Notes under the pieces: generated by a model
The model's input: the letters and a program-made list of their open reading frames with translations, nothing else
What the model was told of the DNA's origin: nothing
The model's database searches: none
Shown: positions 8,085-16,104 of the stretch, piece after piece
Numbering within the stretch: the first letter of the stretch is position 1
Layout: the number at the start of each line of letters is the position of its first letter
Assembly (NCBI RefSeq): GCF_000696185.1
Contig: NZ_KK853997.1
Span: forward strand, 5,069,602-5,133,601
DNA from: Kitasatospora cheerisanensis KCTC 2395
GTDB taxonomy: Bacteria > Actinomycetota > Actinomycetes > Streptomycetales > Streptomycetaceae
Reading direction: 5' to 3'
DNA: 64,000 nt
Translations under genes and position numbers: made by a program

Positions 8085-9068
8085 CTACTCCTCGACCAGC
8101 AGCTTCTCGCGCAGCTGCGCGAGGGTGCGGGCCAGCAGCCGGGAGACGTGCATCTGGGAGATGCCGACCTCGGCCGCGATCTGCGACTGCGTCATGTTCC
8201 GGAAGAACCGCAGCACCAGGATCTTCTGCTCCCGTGGCGGGAGTTGGGCCAGCAGCGGCTTCAAGGACTCGCGGTACTCGACGCCCTCCAGCGCCTCGTC
8301 GGTGGCGCCCAGGGTGTCCGCCACGGCCGGCGACTCGTCGTCGCTGTCCGGCACGTCCAGCGACAGCGTGGAGTACGCGTTGGCGGACTCCAGGCCCTCC
8401 AGCACGTCCTCCTCGGAGATGCCCAGGTGCTCGGCCAGCTCGTGCACCGTGGGGGAGCGGCCGTGCCGCTGGGACAGCTCGCTGGTCGCCGTGGTCAGCG
8501 ACAGCCGCAGCTCCTGCAGCCGGCGCGGCACCCGCACCGCCCAGCCCTTGTCGCGGAAGTGCCGCTTGATCTCGCCGACGATGGTGGGCGTCGCGTAGGT
8601 GGAGAACTCCACGCCCCGCTCGTGGTCGAAGCGGTCCACCGACTTGATCAGGCCGATGGTGGCGACCTGGGTCAGGTCGTCCAGCGGCTCGCCGCGGTTG
8701 CGGAAGCGGCGGGCCAGGTGCTCGACCAGCGGGATGTGCATCCGGACCAGCTGGTTGCGGATCTCCACCCGCTCCGGCGACCCCTCCGGCAGCTCGGACA
8801 GCCGCACGAACAGCGCCCGGGCCGCCTCGCGGTCCGGAGCGCCGCTGCGGTGCCCCTGCGCCGGCACGGTCGAGCGGACGACCTCGGCGGCGGCCGCCGG
8901 GCCGCCCTCCTCGGGCTCGGCCGCGGGCCGCTCGGGCTTCGGGTCGGTCGGCTGGCTCATCCGGCTGGGGTCCTTCGGGAGGGCTTCGTCAGGGGTGGCG
9001 GTGCGGGAAACGCTCGCCTGCGGAGGTACGACGGCAACTGTGCGGTCCAGATCACTCACGGCGATCAC
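8085..9068 (-). CDS. sigH: RNA polymerase sigma factor of the SigB/SigF/SigH group (SigH)
   Basis: A stress and development sigma factor of 327 residues when read from GTG 9068. Region 2 is visible as PLVEHLARRFRNRGEPLDDLTQVATIGL with the DLTQVA core recognition helix; region 3 follows, and region 4 ends in the helix-turn-helix MTQSQIAAEVGISQMHVSRLL. The N-terminal extension is low-complexity and acidic. A second in-frame ATG at 8960 with an upstream GAAGGA would give 291 residues; several SigH isoforms are reported in Streptomyces, so both starts may be used. The gene lies 28 bp behind a partner-switching anti-sigma gene and is probably co-transcribed with it. Confidence 0.92.
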   Translation of the reverse strand: MIAVSDLDRTVAVVPPQASVSRTATPDEALPKDPSRMSQPTDPKPERPAAEPEEGGPAAAAEVVRSTVPAQGHRSGAPDREAARALFVRLSELPEGSPERVEIRNQLVRMHIPLVEHLARRFRNRGEPLDDLTQVATIGLIKSVDRFDHERGVEFSTYATPTIVGEIKRHFRDKGWAVRVPRRLQELRLSLTTATSELSQRHGRSPTVHELAEHLGISEEDVLEGLESANAYSTLSLDVPDSDDESPAVADTLGATDEALEGVEYRESLKPLLAQLPPREQKILVLRFFRNMTQSQIAAEVGISQMHVSRLLARTLAQLREKLLVEE

Positions 9069-9096
9069 CCGTTCCGTTCCGAGAACACGTCACTAC

Positions 9097-9510
9097 CTAC
9101 GGCTGGCCCGGCGACCCGCCGCGCTTCTTGTGCAGGCTGATCGAGACGGTGTTGTCCGGGGCCACCGCGGAGTCCACCTCGCCGGCCAGCGCGGAGAGCA
9201 CCGTCCACGCGAAGGTGTCCCGCTCCGGGGCGCGTCCGTCGGTGGTCGGCGCGGACACGGTGACCCGCAGCGCGTCGCCGACCAGGCGGAACTCGCAGCT
9301 CAGGATCGAGCCGGGAACGGCCTGTTGAAGCAGGATCGCGCACGCCTCGTCCACCGCGATACGGAGATCCTCGATCTCGTCCAGGGTGAAGTCCAGCCGT
9401 GCCGCGAGGCCGGCCGTGGCCGTCCGCAGCACCGAGAGGTAGGCGCCCGCCGCGGGCAGCCGGACCTCAACGAAGTCCTTCACTCCGGGCTCGCCGTCGA
9501 TCTGGGACAC
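9097..9510 (-). CDS. Anti-sigma factor of the RsbW/SpoIIAB kinase family, SigH antagonist
   Basis: A 137-residue GHKL-fold protein that should bind and hold SigH and be released by an anti-anti-sigma partner. The N-box region reads DLRIAVDEACAILL. GTG 9510 is chosen because AGGAGGTGAGG lies directly upstream; a longer start at 9573 adds 21 unsupported residues. The downstream nucleotide-binding motifs are degenerate compared with active RsbW kinases, so kinase activity is uncertain. Adjacent to sigH in the same direction, matching the Streptomyces UshX/PrsH/RshA arrangement (named from memory). Confidence 0.88.
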   Translation of the reverse strand: MSQIDGEPGVKDFVEVRLPAAGAYLSVLRTATAGLAARLDFTLDEIEDLRIAVDEACAILLQQAVPGSILSCEFRLVGDALRVTVSAPTTDGRAPERDTFAWTVLSALAGEVDSAVAPDNTVSISLHKKRGGSPGQP

Positions 9511-9682
9511 CCTCACCTCCTGGGTGACGCTCGGTGCTTGGGGCCCGACGGCCCCCGGCACCACCACTGCCATCGGTTCAACTGCCTTGTGCCCCGAGAC
9601 GTTACCGCGCCCGGGGCCGGTCTGTCGTGATCTCCGTCCACCGTCACGGGAACGAGGGATCAGGGATCGAACTGCCTTGCGC

Positions 9683-10180
9683 TCAGCGGGGCGTGGAACC
9701 CAGCTCGGCGAGCGCGCCGTCGGTGAGCCGGAAGACCGTCCACTCGTCCATCGGGACCGCGCCCAGCGACTTGTAGAAGCCGATCGAGGGCTCGTTCCAG
9801 TCCAGCACCGACCACTCCAGCCGGTGGTAGCCGCGCTCCACGCAGATCCGGGCCAGCTCGGTGAGCAGCGCCTTGCCGTGGCCGCCGCCGCGCTTGGCGG
9901 GGGAGACGTACAGGTCTTCCAGGTAGATGCCGTGGGTGCCGCGCCAGGTCGAGAAGTTGCGGAACCACAGCGCGAAACCGGCCGGCACGCCCGACTCGTC
10001 CTCGGCGATCAGGCCGAACAGGGCCGGGTGCTCGCCGAACAGCGCGTCGTGCAGCTGCTCCTCGGTGGCCCGGGCCTCGTGCAGCGCCTTCTCGTAGTCG
10101 GCGAGCTCGCGGATCATGGTGTGGATGACGGGGACGTCGGCGGGGGTCGCGGTGCGGATCATACGATCGAGCCTACTCAT
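9683..10180 (-). CDS. GNAT family N-acetyltransferase (diamine/spermidine acetyltransferase-like)
   Basis: A 165-residue cytoplasmic acetyltransferase. The family core is clear: IYLEDLYVSPAKRGGGHGKALL, with the acetyl-CoA P-loop RGGGHG, and then the helix ending WNEPSIGFYKSLGA. The order resembles the SSAT/thialysine acetyltransferase subgroup, which acts on polyamines or amino-acid side chains. ATG 10180 follows GGAGGGGGGAC; ATG 10162 is an alternative. It is likely transcribed alone. Confidence 0.87.
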   Translation of the reverse strand: MSRLDRMIRTATPADVPVIHTMIRELADYEKALHEARATEEQLHDALFGEHPALFGLIAEDESGVPAGFALWFRNFSTWRGTHGIYLEDLYVSPAKRGGGHGKALLTELARICVERGYHRLEWSVLDWNEPSIGFYKSLGAVPMDEWTVFRLTDGALAELGSTPR

Positions 10181-10279
10181 GTCCCCCCTCCATCCGGAAA
10201 GGGCATTGTGCCCGGGAAATCACCGGAACAATCCCGGGCCCGGGCGGCGCCGCCCGAGCCCGGCGCGTTCGGTCGAACG

Positions 10280-11263
10280 TCAGTGCGCCCGGCGTGAGTT
10301 CAGCGCGTTCAGCAGCGCGGCGCCGCGCTCGGCGTCGTCCACGCTGACCGCGAACTCGGCCGCCCGGCCGCGGATCCGGACCACCAGGCACTCGCCGCCG
10401 CGCAGCATCACCGTGGTGCCGAGGCCGCTGAGCCGGTAGCCCCAGCCGCCGACCTGGGCGGCGGTGCGGTGCTCGGCCCGGGCGGACTCGATCTCGTCCG
10501 CCGCCCAGCGGCGCACCGGCCGCCCGAACGGGCCGAACGCCACCTCCAGGCCCCGCTCCGAGACCCGGGCCCGCACGGAGGAGCAGCCCGCCCCGGCCAC
10601 CGCGACCACCGTGAACACGGCCAGCAGCGTCCAGCCCGGGCCCGCCGGGGCCAGGCCGCCGAGCAGCGCCAGCGCGGCCGCCACCGCCGCCAGGCCGAAC
10701 CCGGCGGCCAGCGCGAGCAGCCACGGGTTGGCGGCGCGGGAGAACCACACCAGCCGCTCGCCCTCGGGCAGGTCCAGCACCGGACCGGCCGGCCCGGCGG
10801 GCGCCGCCGCGGGCCGGTGGCGGCGCCCGAGCAGCACGCCGACCGCGCCGGCCAGCAGCGCCGCCGCGACCACGCCGAGGATCCAGCCCACCGGCTGGTG
10901 CGCCTGCTGCCAGTCCTCGCGGTCGACGTTCGCGCGCACCACCGACGCCTGCGCGCCGGTGAGCAGCACGCCCCCGGACAGCAGCGCGGGCGCCGCCCGG
11001 CCGGCGGCGAGGACGCCGCCCCGGCGCGCGGACAGCAGCACCGCGGCGGCGAGGGCGGCCCACAGCACGGCGGGGACGACCGAGGCGGCCCACAGCGGCA
11101 TCGAGCCGTTCGGCGTGCCGCCGCCGCTCCAGTGGGTGGCCAGCCGGTCCGGGAGCCGCCCCGCCGCCGTCCACGGCAGGGCGGCGATCAGTGCGGTCAG
11201 GCCCGCCGCCCAGGCGGCGCCCAGCCGGCGGGTGGTGTGCTGCGGCCGTGCGGGCTCGCTCAC
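10280..11263 (-). CDS. DUF1648-type multi-pass membrane protein with a PH-like tail
   Basis: A 327-residue membrane protein. The first 60 residues have the DUF1648 signature around RLPDRLATHWSGGGTPNG, followed by about five hydrophobic segments. From about residue 215 a cytoplasmic bacterial PH-like region contains ERGLEVAFGPFGRPVRRWAADE. GTG 11263 is part of a GTGA overlap with the stop of the GntR gene, so the two are translationally coupled. Proteins of this kind often accompany YtrA-type GntR regulators; the transported or sensed ligand is unknown. Confidence 0.82.
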   Translation of the reverse strand: MSEPARPQHTTRRLGAAWAAGLTALIAALPWTAAGRLPDRLATHWSGGGTPNGSMPLWAASVVPAVLWAALAAAVLLSARRGGVLAAGRAAPALLSGGVLLTGAQASVVRANVDREDWQQAHQPVGWILGVVAAALLAGAVGVLLGRRHRPAAAPAGPAGPVLDLPEGERLVWFSRAANPWLLALAAGFGLAAVAAALALLGGLAPAGPGWTLLAVFTVVAVAGAGCSSVRARVSERGLEVAFGPFGRPVRRWAADEIESARAEHRTAAQVGGWGYRLSGLGTTVMLRGGECLVVRIRGRAAEFAVSVDDAERGAALLNALNSRRAH

Positions 11264-11607
11264 GGTATCCCCCTGATCAGGTCGATGAGATCGGTCCTGC
11301 TGTAGCCGAGGCGGGCGGCCTCGGCGACCAGCGCCCGGGCGTGTTCCAGCAGTCCGGAGCGGTCGTCGGCGTCCTCCGCGACGGTGACGCCGCGGCCCCG
11401 GCGGAACTCCAGCACGCCGTCGTCGCGGAGGCTGCGCAGCCCCCGCAGGACGGTGTTGACGTTGAGGTCGAGGGCCTGCGCGAGGTCGCGGGCGGAGGGC
11501 AGGCGGTCCCCGGGCCGGCACTCGCCCTCGGCGATCGCTCGGCGGACGGCGGCCGCGACCTGCTCGTGCAGGGGGCGGCCGTCCCGTTTGTCCAGACGAA
11601 GCAGCAT
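11260..11607 (-). CDS. GntR-family transcriptional regulator, YtrA subfamily
   Basis: A short GntR repressor (115 residues from ATG 11607) with the winged helix RPLHEQVAAAVRRAIAEGE through NVNTVLRGLRSLRDDGVLEFRRGRGVTV and a brief helical tail of about 35 residues, as in YtrA-type regulators. ATG 11607 gives MLLRLDKRDGRPLHEQ, the usual family start; ATG 11634 would add nine residues. No ribosome site precedes either start and a perfect operator-like palindrome covers the 11607 start, suggesting a leaderless or autorepressed transcript. It overlaps the membrane gene by four bases. Confidence 0.85.
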   Translation of the reverse strand: MLLRLDKRDGRPLHEQVAAAVRRAIAEGECRPGDRLPSARDLAQALDLNVNTVLRGLRSLRDDGVLEFRRGRGVTVAEDADDRSGLLEHARALVAEAARLGYSRTDLIDLIRGIP

Positions 11608-11630
11608 GGTGCTAATGACGATAGCACCAT
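11606..11630. promoter_or_regulatory. Autoregulatory operator of the GntR gene
   Basis: Perfect inverted repeat atggtgcta / tagcaccat (9-bp arms, 7-bp spacer) placed exactly over the GntR start codon, the expected position for repression of its own promoter. Confidence 0.7.
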
Positions 11631-11668
11631 TCATGTCTTGCGGCCGCGGTGCGCGGGCCCGGAAAACG

Positions 11669-11719
11669 CGGAACCCGGCCGCCGCACCCCGCGGACGGGG
11701 CGATGGCGACCGGGTTCCG
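11669..11719. terminator. Orphaned sodN terminator on the attL side
   Basis: A 10-bp perfect inverted repeat (cggaacccgg at 11669-11678, complement at 11710-11719) about 20 bp beyond the sodN 3'-end copy at attL. Before integration it would have lain just downstream of sodN; now it is 39 kb away from the gene. Inference from att geometry. Confidence 0.65.
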
Positions 11720-11738
11720 GTCGAAGCGACTGACGGAG

Positions 11739-11778
11739 CGTCAGGCCTTCTTGGTCTCCCAGAAGATGCTGTCGATCT
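11739..11778. repeat. attL: 40-bp copy of the sodN 3' end
   Basis: These 40 bases are identical to 50926-50965. They correspond to the last 12 codons, the stop codon and two bases beyond sodN on the minus strand. Flanking bases differ on both sides. The integrase gene starts its run next to this copy. Confidence 0.95.
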
Positions 11779-11899
11779 GCGGCTGATCCAGAAGCGCAAT
11801 GCGACACTCTGGCCTGCGTGACGGTCAATCTGCCCAGGTCCGGGCGGCATCAACCCTACGCCTTGGGCGCAATTCTGAAACGCCATCAAATCAGGCATA

Positions 11900-13159
11900 T
11901 CAGGCCGGTTGGGCGATATTTGGGAGATCAGGTTGGCCGGGCGTCGCCCAGAGAGTCTGAGCGACGCCGAGCGAGCGTTCGTACCGAGCCTGAAGGCTGA
12001 CCGCGATTCGCCGACGCATCTCGGGGGTGACGTGCGAGTAGGTCCCCTCCACGCTCCGGTCCCGGTGGCCCATCCGCTCCTCCACGGCCACTCGCGGGTG
12101 GCCGTCTTCGTCCATCCAGACCTTCCCGGAGTGCCGGCCACCGTGCGGCACCATGCCCTCGATGCCGGGCACGGGGCACAGGGCCGGGCGCCCGCGGGTG
12201 CCCTTGCGCCGGGGCTCGGCAGGCCGCCCCGCGATGATCGGATTCCAGAACTCGCCGTAGAACTGGTCGTCCACCCGCAGGGGTCGTCCGGTGATCGAGG
12301 GGAACATGTAGGGCGAGTCCGGGTACAGGTCCATGCACGAGCGCAGCAGCTCCGCCAGGAAGGGCGGCAGGGGGAGCGTGCGGTAGCTGCCGTACTTCGG
12401 CGGGTGCAGCGTCCACCCCTTGCCAGTGAGGTAGTGGCCCTGGTAGTCCACGCGGATCGCGCTGCCGTACGGATCGTCCGACAGCCAGACCCGGTCCTTC
12501 AGGAGGCCGGCCACCTCGCCCATGCGCAGCTGGGCGTACGCGATGGTCATGATCATGGTGTAGCCGATGGAGTCTCGAACACACCGGGCGTTCTCGGATG
12601 CGCAGAGAATCTGGTGCGGGTCGGCGTGGACGTACTCGTCCTCACCCAGGTTCGCCGGAGGGACGTACCGCCCGCGCTTCGCCTTCCTGCCGAACGGCAC
12701 CGGGTTGCTGTCGATCAGCTTGTCGTCGACCGCGTCCTCCAGGATCAGCCGGAGGAGCGCCGTGAGGCTGTTCACGTAGTTGGTCTCGTGCGCCCGCGCC
12801 AGCCGCTTCTTCCAGGCCCGGTAGCTCATCAGGGTGATGTCGCGCAGTTCATAGTCCCCCCACTCCGGGATCAGCTGCGCCCGGACCCGCGACCGGTAGG
12901 TCTGGTCGCTCAGGTCGGCGAGGTCGGAGGCATCGAGCCAGTCCGTGGCGAACGCCCTGAACGTCAGTTTCCCGGACCGCGGGTTGACGACGCGCCGGCC
13001 ACGGCGGGCATCCGCTTCGAGGGCCTGGCCGTACTGCTCGGCCTCGCGCTCGGTGGTGAACCTGTTGCCGAAGTCGTCCTCGCTGGCGCTGCCGTACTTC
13101 CCGTTCGGCAGCTTGAACTTGACCCGCCAGTACTTGCCGCGCTTCTCCGCGTACGCCAT
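11900..13159 (-). CDS. int: Phage tyrosine-recombinase integrase
   Basis: A 419-residue tyrosine recombinase. The N-terminus (1-60) is an arm-binding region with YWRVKFKLPNGKYGSAS; a SAM-like core-binding domain follows to about 160; the catalytic domain holds Arg212 (LRMGEV), Lys255, the HGGRHS box (His339, Arg342), His365 and the nucleophile Tyr374 in TYSHV. All catalytic residues are present, so it should be active. ATG 13159 has GAGGTGCC upstream. The gene ends 122 bp from attL, the usual location. Candidate arm-type sites are at 50843-50872 near attR. A separate directionality factor has not been identified with certainty. Confidence 0.95.
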   Translation of the reverse strand: MAYAEKRGKYWRVKFKLPNGKYGSASEDDFGNRFTTEREAEQYGQALEADARRGRRVVNPRSGKLTFRAFATDWLDASDLADLSDQTYRSRVRAQLIPEWGDYELRDITLMSYRAWKKRLARAHETNYVNSLTALLRLILEDAVDDKLIDSNPVPFGRKAKRGRYVPPANLGEDEYVHADPHQILCASENARCVRDSIGYTMIMTIAYAQLRMGEVAGLLKDRVWLSDDPYGSAIRVDYQGHYLTGKGWTLHPPKYGSYRTLPLPPFLAELLRSCMDLYPDSPYMFPSITGRPLRVDDQFYGEFWNPIIAGRPAEPRRKGTRGRPALCPVPGIEGMVPHGGRHSGKVWMDEDGHPRVAVEERMGHRDRSVEGTYSHVTPEMRRRIAVSLQARYERSLGVAQTLWATPGQPDLPNIAQPA

Positions 13160-13231
13160 TGGCACCTCGAAAGCGAAGGCGGGCGGCCATGATCGGCCGC
13201 CCGGCTGCCCACATGATGGTCGTGCGGCACC

Positions 13232-13435
13232 TCAGGCCGCCTGATCGAGCTCCTCCGCCAACTGATCGGCGGCGTGCTGCAGCTCGCGCTCGAGGCGCTG
13301 GACGTCGTCCTCCGACACCAGCGACTCCAGTACCCAGACGACGACCTCGGGTCCGTCGTCGGTGACCACGCCCTCGAGGTAGCTCTTCCCCCGATGCGGC
13401 ATGGTCGGGACTCGCTTCACGCGGATCCGCGGCAT
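13232..13435 (-). CDS. Small prophage protein between integrase and repressor
   Basis: A 67-residue protein starting at ATG 13435 behind AAGGGGGA. The first third is basic (MPRIRVKRVPTMPHRGKSY), the rest acidic and helical (VSEDDVQRLERELQHAADQLAEELDQAA) and likely coiled coil. Not recognised. Its place in the leftward lysogeny operon suggests a role in maintenance or integration control. Confidence 0.65.
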   Translation of the reverse strand: MPRIRVKRVPTMPHRGKSYLEGVVTDDGPEVVVWVLESLVSEDDVQRLERELQHAADQLAEELDQAA

Positions 13436-13528
13436 GCGCGGCTCCCCCTTACCTGGCCGAGTGGTGCCACCCTCCTCGCCGGTAAAGGAACTGTAACCGA
13501 GCGGTCCGCTTCTGTGAAGTAAATAGAA

Positions 13529-14047
13529 CTACTGTCCGGATGCTTCCGGCTGCCGTTCGGATGCAGCTCGGCGCAAGTCGCGCTGCACATGACTCCATCG
13601 ACGCAGGTCTTCCCGGACCTGTTCGGGTGCCGGCAGATCGGCGCCCCGCTCCAGGACCAGGCTCAGCACCGCCGCCGATCCGTCCGGCCGGAGATCCACC
13701 ACGTCCGAGTCCACGATGTGTCCGTCGGAGAGCTCCTGGAGCACCCGCTGAGGCAGTCGCGCAATCAGCAGTTCGGCCAGCCGGGACGCGGCCTCCATCT
13801 CCAGCCGGGATGCGGGCCGCGCCGGCTCCCCGCCGTCGAGGACCGCCTCGACCGATCCGTCGGACCATCCGACCTCGCGCGCGTATGCCCGGATCGACGG
13901 CGTGATCCTGCGGCCGGTGCCGTCCTCGATCGCGCGGACGGTGTTGCGGTGCACGCCGATGGCGCTGCCGACTTCGTCCTGCGTGAGGCCTTGGGCGGTT
14001 CGGTCGGCCCGCAGCAGGCTCCCCAGTCGCCCCCAGTCTCGTTCCAT
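13529..14047 (-). CDS. XRE-type phage repressor
   Basis: A 172-residue DNA-binding protein with an N-terminal helix-turn-helix (GLTQDEVGSAIGVHRNTVRAIEDG, residues 20-43). The rest is helical and acidic and shows no LexA-type Ser/Lys protease motif, so self-cleavage on DNA damage is not apparent. It is divergent from the Cro-like gene at 14251 across a 203-bp operator region, the position of a lysogeny repressor. ATG 14047 is chosen because the helix-turn-helix begins close behind it; the ribosome site is weak. How induction occurs is not evident. Confidence 0.8.
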   Translation of the reverse strand: MERDWGRLGSLLRADRTAQGLTQDEVGSAIGVHRNTVRAIEDGTGRRITPSIRAYAREVGWSDGSVEAVLDGGEPARPASRLEMEAASRLAELLIARLPQRVLQELSDGHIVDSDVVDLRPDGSAAVLSLVLERGADLPAPEQVREDLRRWSHVQRDLRRAASERQPEASGQ

Positions 14048-14250
14048 GTCGCCATCATGCCCCATTCCTGTGCAGCGCGATAGCACGGTTTGAGCCTCTT
14101 GACCTGCGCTTAAGGCCAGGTTTCTGGCATATGCGCTGCATGAAATCTGTCGAATGGCGCATGTCGGGCGCGCCAGGCCGCTGCGGATGATGCACGGATT
14201 CTGTGCACTCGGCCTTGCTGGATGCACAGCTCTGCGCTACGTTTCATTGC
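14048..14250. promoter_or_regulatory. Divergent repressor/Cro control region
   Basis: Intergenic space between the leftward repressor and rightward Cro-like gene, lower in GC than its surroundings. It contains an inverted repeat tgcac/gtgca (14191-14195 and 14203-14207) and further scattered tgca elements that may be repressor operators. The two divergent promoters should lie here; I could not fix their hexamers with confidence. Confidence 0.55.
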
Positions 14251-14457
14251 GTGACACCGAACGGCACGGCAATCCGAGCCTTCCGAGAGGCACGGGAACT
14301 GAGCATCCGGCGACTGGCGGAGCTGGCATCCATGCACAACGGGCACCTGTCGCGTCTCGAGCGAGGCGTGGCCGGCGTCAGTGACCAAGGTCTCCGTCGA
14401 ATCGCAGCTGCTCTGGACGTGCCCGTAGCAGCCATCAACAGAGAGGAAACGCCATGA
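14251..14457 (+). CDS. Cro-like helix-turn-helix protein
   Basis: A 68-residue XRE-fold protein made almost entirely of the DNA-binding domain: LSIRRLAELASMHNGHLSRLERG followed by a second-half helix ending DVPVAAINRE. GTG 14251 gives the normal size; longer upstream reading lies in the operator. First gene of the rightward early operon and opposite the repressor, which is the genetic position of Cro. Its stop overlaps the next start by four bases. Confidence 0.78.
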   Translation: MTPNGTAIRAFREARELSIRRLAELASMHNGHLSRLERGVAGVSDQGLRRIAAALDVPVAAINREETP

Positions 14458-14744
14458 CCGCCACGTCCGAGGCCGTGCGCCGCAAGACCGCGCGGGTCAT
14501 CGACACCGCCGCACCCGCCGCACCCGAGGCGACCGAGAACGAGCTGCGGCACTACTCCATCCAGCAGGCCGCTGACCTGCTCGGCGTCTCGAAGCGCTGG
14601 CTCGCCGGGAAGGTCGCCGACCGGGCGGTGCCCCACACCTTCCTCGCCAACCAGACGAAGTTCCGGGCGGAGCACATCCTCCAGATCTCCCGGGCCGGGG
14701 AAGTCGACCCGGCCACCCGCGGTCGCCGCCAGCGCGCCGCCTGA
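14454..14744 (+). CDS. Excisionase/MerR-type helix-turn-helix protein
   Basis: A 96-residue protein whose middle (about 34-75) is a HTH_17-type winged helix: YSIQQAADLLGVSKRWLAGKV, then VPHTFLANQTKFRAEHILQI. Such small proteins serve as excisionases or as DNA-binding early regulators. ATG 14454 overlaps the Cro-like stop (ATGA), so the pair is translationally coupled. Expression with the lytic operon would fit a directionality factor for the integrase, but the gene is 1.3 kb from int and function is inferred only. Confidence 0.72.
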   Translation: MTATSEAVRRKTARVIDTAAPAAPEATENELRHYSIQQAADLLGVSKRWLAGKVADRAVPHTFLANQTKFRAEHILQISRAGEVDPATRGRRQRAA

Positions 14745-14861
14745 CAGACCCCAGACATGGGTCGGGCCCCCGCCCGGAGACCACCGGTTGCGCCCGGTGC
14801 CGTTGCGAGAGCCCAGCGACCCGCCGATCAACACCACTCCGAAGAGAAGGAGGCAGGCCGC

Positions 14862-15215
14862 ATGTCGCAGCCTACCGAACTCCAACTGCAGGCGGGGGCG
14901 CTGAGCGTCCTCACCGACCTGGTCCGGCGTGCCGCCGTCGCCGGCGTGCCGCAGCACCTCACCCCGACCTGGTGCATCGCCGGTACCCGAGTGACTGGCC
15001 GCCTCCGGTCCGCCGACGACTCCGCCCTCCGCGCCCTCGACGCCTGGCTCCGGCTCGTCCTCGGCGTCGCCCGGGTCGAGGTCACCACCGACGAGACCCC
15101 CGCCGGCCCCCGCCGCGTGTGGACGATGACCACGGTGATCGCGGACGTCGCGATCGACCTGTCGGCGTCGATCCCGGCCGCCGCCGCGCCGCGCCAGCAG
15201 GCGGTGGCCGCGTGA
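14862..15215 (+). CDS. Early-region protein of unknown function
   Basis: A 117-residue protein starting at ATG 14862 behind a strong GAAGGAGG. It contains a beta-rich centre TWCIAGTRVTGRLRSADDSALRALDAWL and ends Ala-rich. No family recognised. The pattern TRVTGRL...ALDAWLRLVLG resembles immunity/stress small proteins often seen in actinophage early operons, but I cannot assign it. Its stop overlaps the next ATG by one base. Confidence 0.7.
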   Translation: MSQPTELQLQAGALSVLTDLVRRAAVAGVPQHLTPTWCIAGTRVTGRLRSADDSALRALDAWLRLVLGVARVEVTTDETPAGPRRVWTMTTVIADVAIDLSASIPAAAAPRQQAVAA

Positions 15216-15514
15216 TGAACTCCTTGCCCGGCATCGCCGCCGTCCACGTCCTGCTCGCCGGTCACCCCGAGCTGGCCGCGCTGCCGCTCGTCTGGCAGAT
15301 CGACCCGGACGGCACCCTCGAGGCCGACCCGCCGTGGCTTGCCGAGGGCAGCCACGAGGCCGTCCGGGCCCTGGCCGAGGTCCTCGGTGTGGCGACCGTG
15401 GAGAGCGAGACCGCCAGCGAGGGCAAGACCTACAGCTGCGTCGCGCTCGTTCACACCGCGCAGTTGTCCGGGCTGCAGATCCGGTCCCACGGCTACAAGC
15501 AGGTGGCCGAGTGA
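15215..15514 (+). CDS. Early-region protein of unknown function
   Basis: A 99-residue protein starting at ATG 15215 inside the TGATG stop/start junction with its neighbour. Sequence such as HVLLAGHPELAALPLVWQIDPDGTL and ATVESETASEGKTYSC suggests a small alpha/beta fold with the same style as the preceding gene. Unrecognised. It is coupled on both sides by one- and four-base overlaps, so it belongs to one early transcript. Confidence 0.68.
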   Translation: MNSLPGIAAVHVLLAGHPELAALPLVWQIDPDGTLEADPPWLAEGSHEAVRALAEVLGVATVESETASEGKTYSCVALVHTAQLSGLQIRSHGYKQVAE

Positions 15515-16104
15515 GCACCTCGCCCGAGCCGATGTCCCCCGCGCAGGTCGAGGCCGCCCGGGCTCTGCCGACGATGAGCACCACCGTGGCCGAGCAGGGT
15601 CCGCTCATCACCGCGATCGAGCAGGCCCTTGCCGCCGCCGGGCGCCGTCACGACCGCGCCCGCCAGCAGCTGCTGGACGAGGTCGACTGGCTGGCCGGTG
15701 AACTGGCGGACCGCATCGCCGAGTTGCGGGACGCGTACCGATCCTCCGAGACCGCCTGGGCGCGCAACTCCGCGCTCCTCACCGCCAACGCGGAGCTCCG
15801 CAGCCGCGCGATCGACCCGCTCACCGTGTGGCGGGCGTACTACCGCGATGGCGCGCCGACCGACGGGATCAACCTCGGCCTGTTCAGCACGGAGGCTCTC
15901 GCCTTCGCGGCGTGCGAGGACAACCTCCGCTGCGCCCAGGGCGACAACCCCGGCGTCCTGGCCTGGTGGAGCACCGAGGACGACCCGGAGGAGCCCCGCG
16001 AACTCGCCGTCACCCTGCCCGGCGCGGCGCAGGCGTTCGGCACCGGCTACTTCGTCGTCCCCGTCCAGGTCCAGGACTGCCACGACCCGGAGGACGGCGA
16101 ATGA
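15511..16104 (+). CDS. Early-region protein with a helical N-terminus
   Basis: A 197-residue protein from GTG 15511 (GTGA overlap). Residues 1-100 are predicted helical, with an amphipathic run RHDRARQQLLDEVDWLAG; the C-terminal half has DPLTVWRAYYRDGAPTDGINLGLFSTEALAF, a segment recurrent in Streptomyces phage proteins, and an acidic stretch TEDDPEEPRE. No enzymatic motif seen. Confidence 0.68.
   Translation: MSTSPEPMSPAQVEAARALPTMSTTVAEQGPLITAIEQALAAAGRRHDRARQQLLDEVDWLAGELADRIAELRDAYRSSETAWARNSALLTANAELRSRAIDPLTVWRAYYRDGAPTDGINLGLFSTEALAFAACEDNLRCAQGDNPGVLAWWSTEDDPEEPRELAVTLPGAAQAFGTGYFVVPVQVQDCHDPEDGE

Noticed and set aside
11739..11778. tRNA gene as integration site
   Set aside because: The repeated 40 bp is the coding 3' end of sodN; no cloverleaf or tRNA-like sequence is present.
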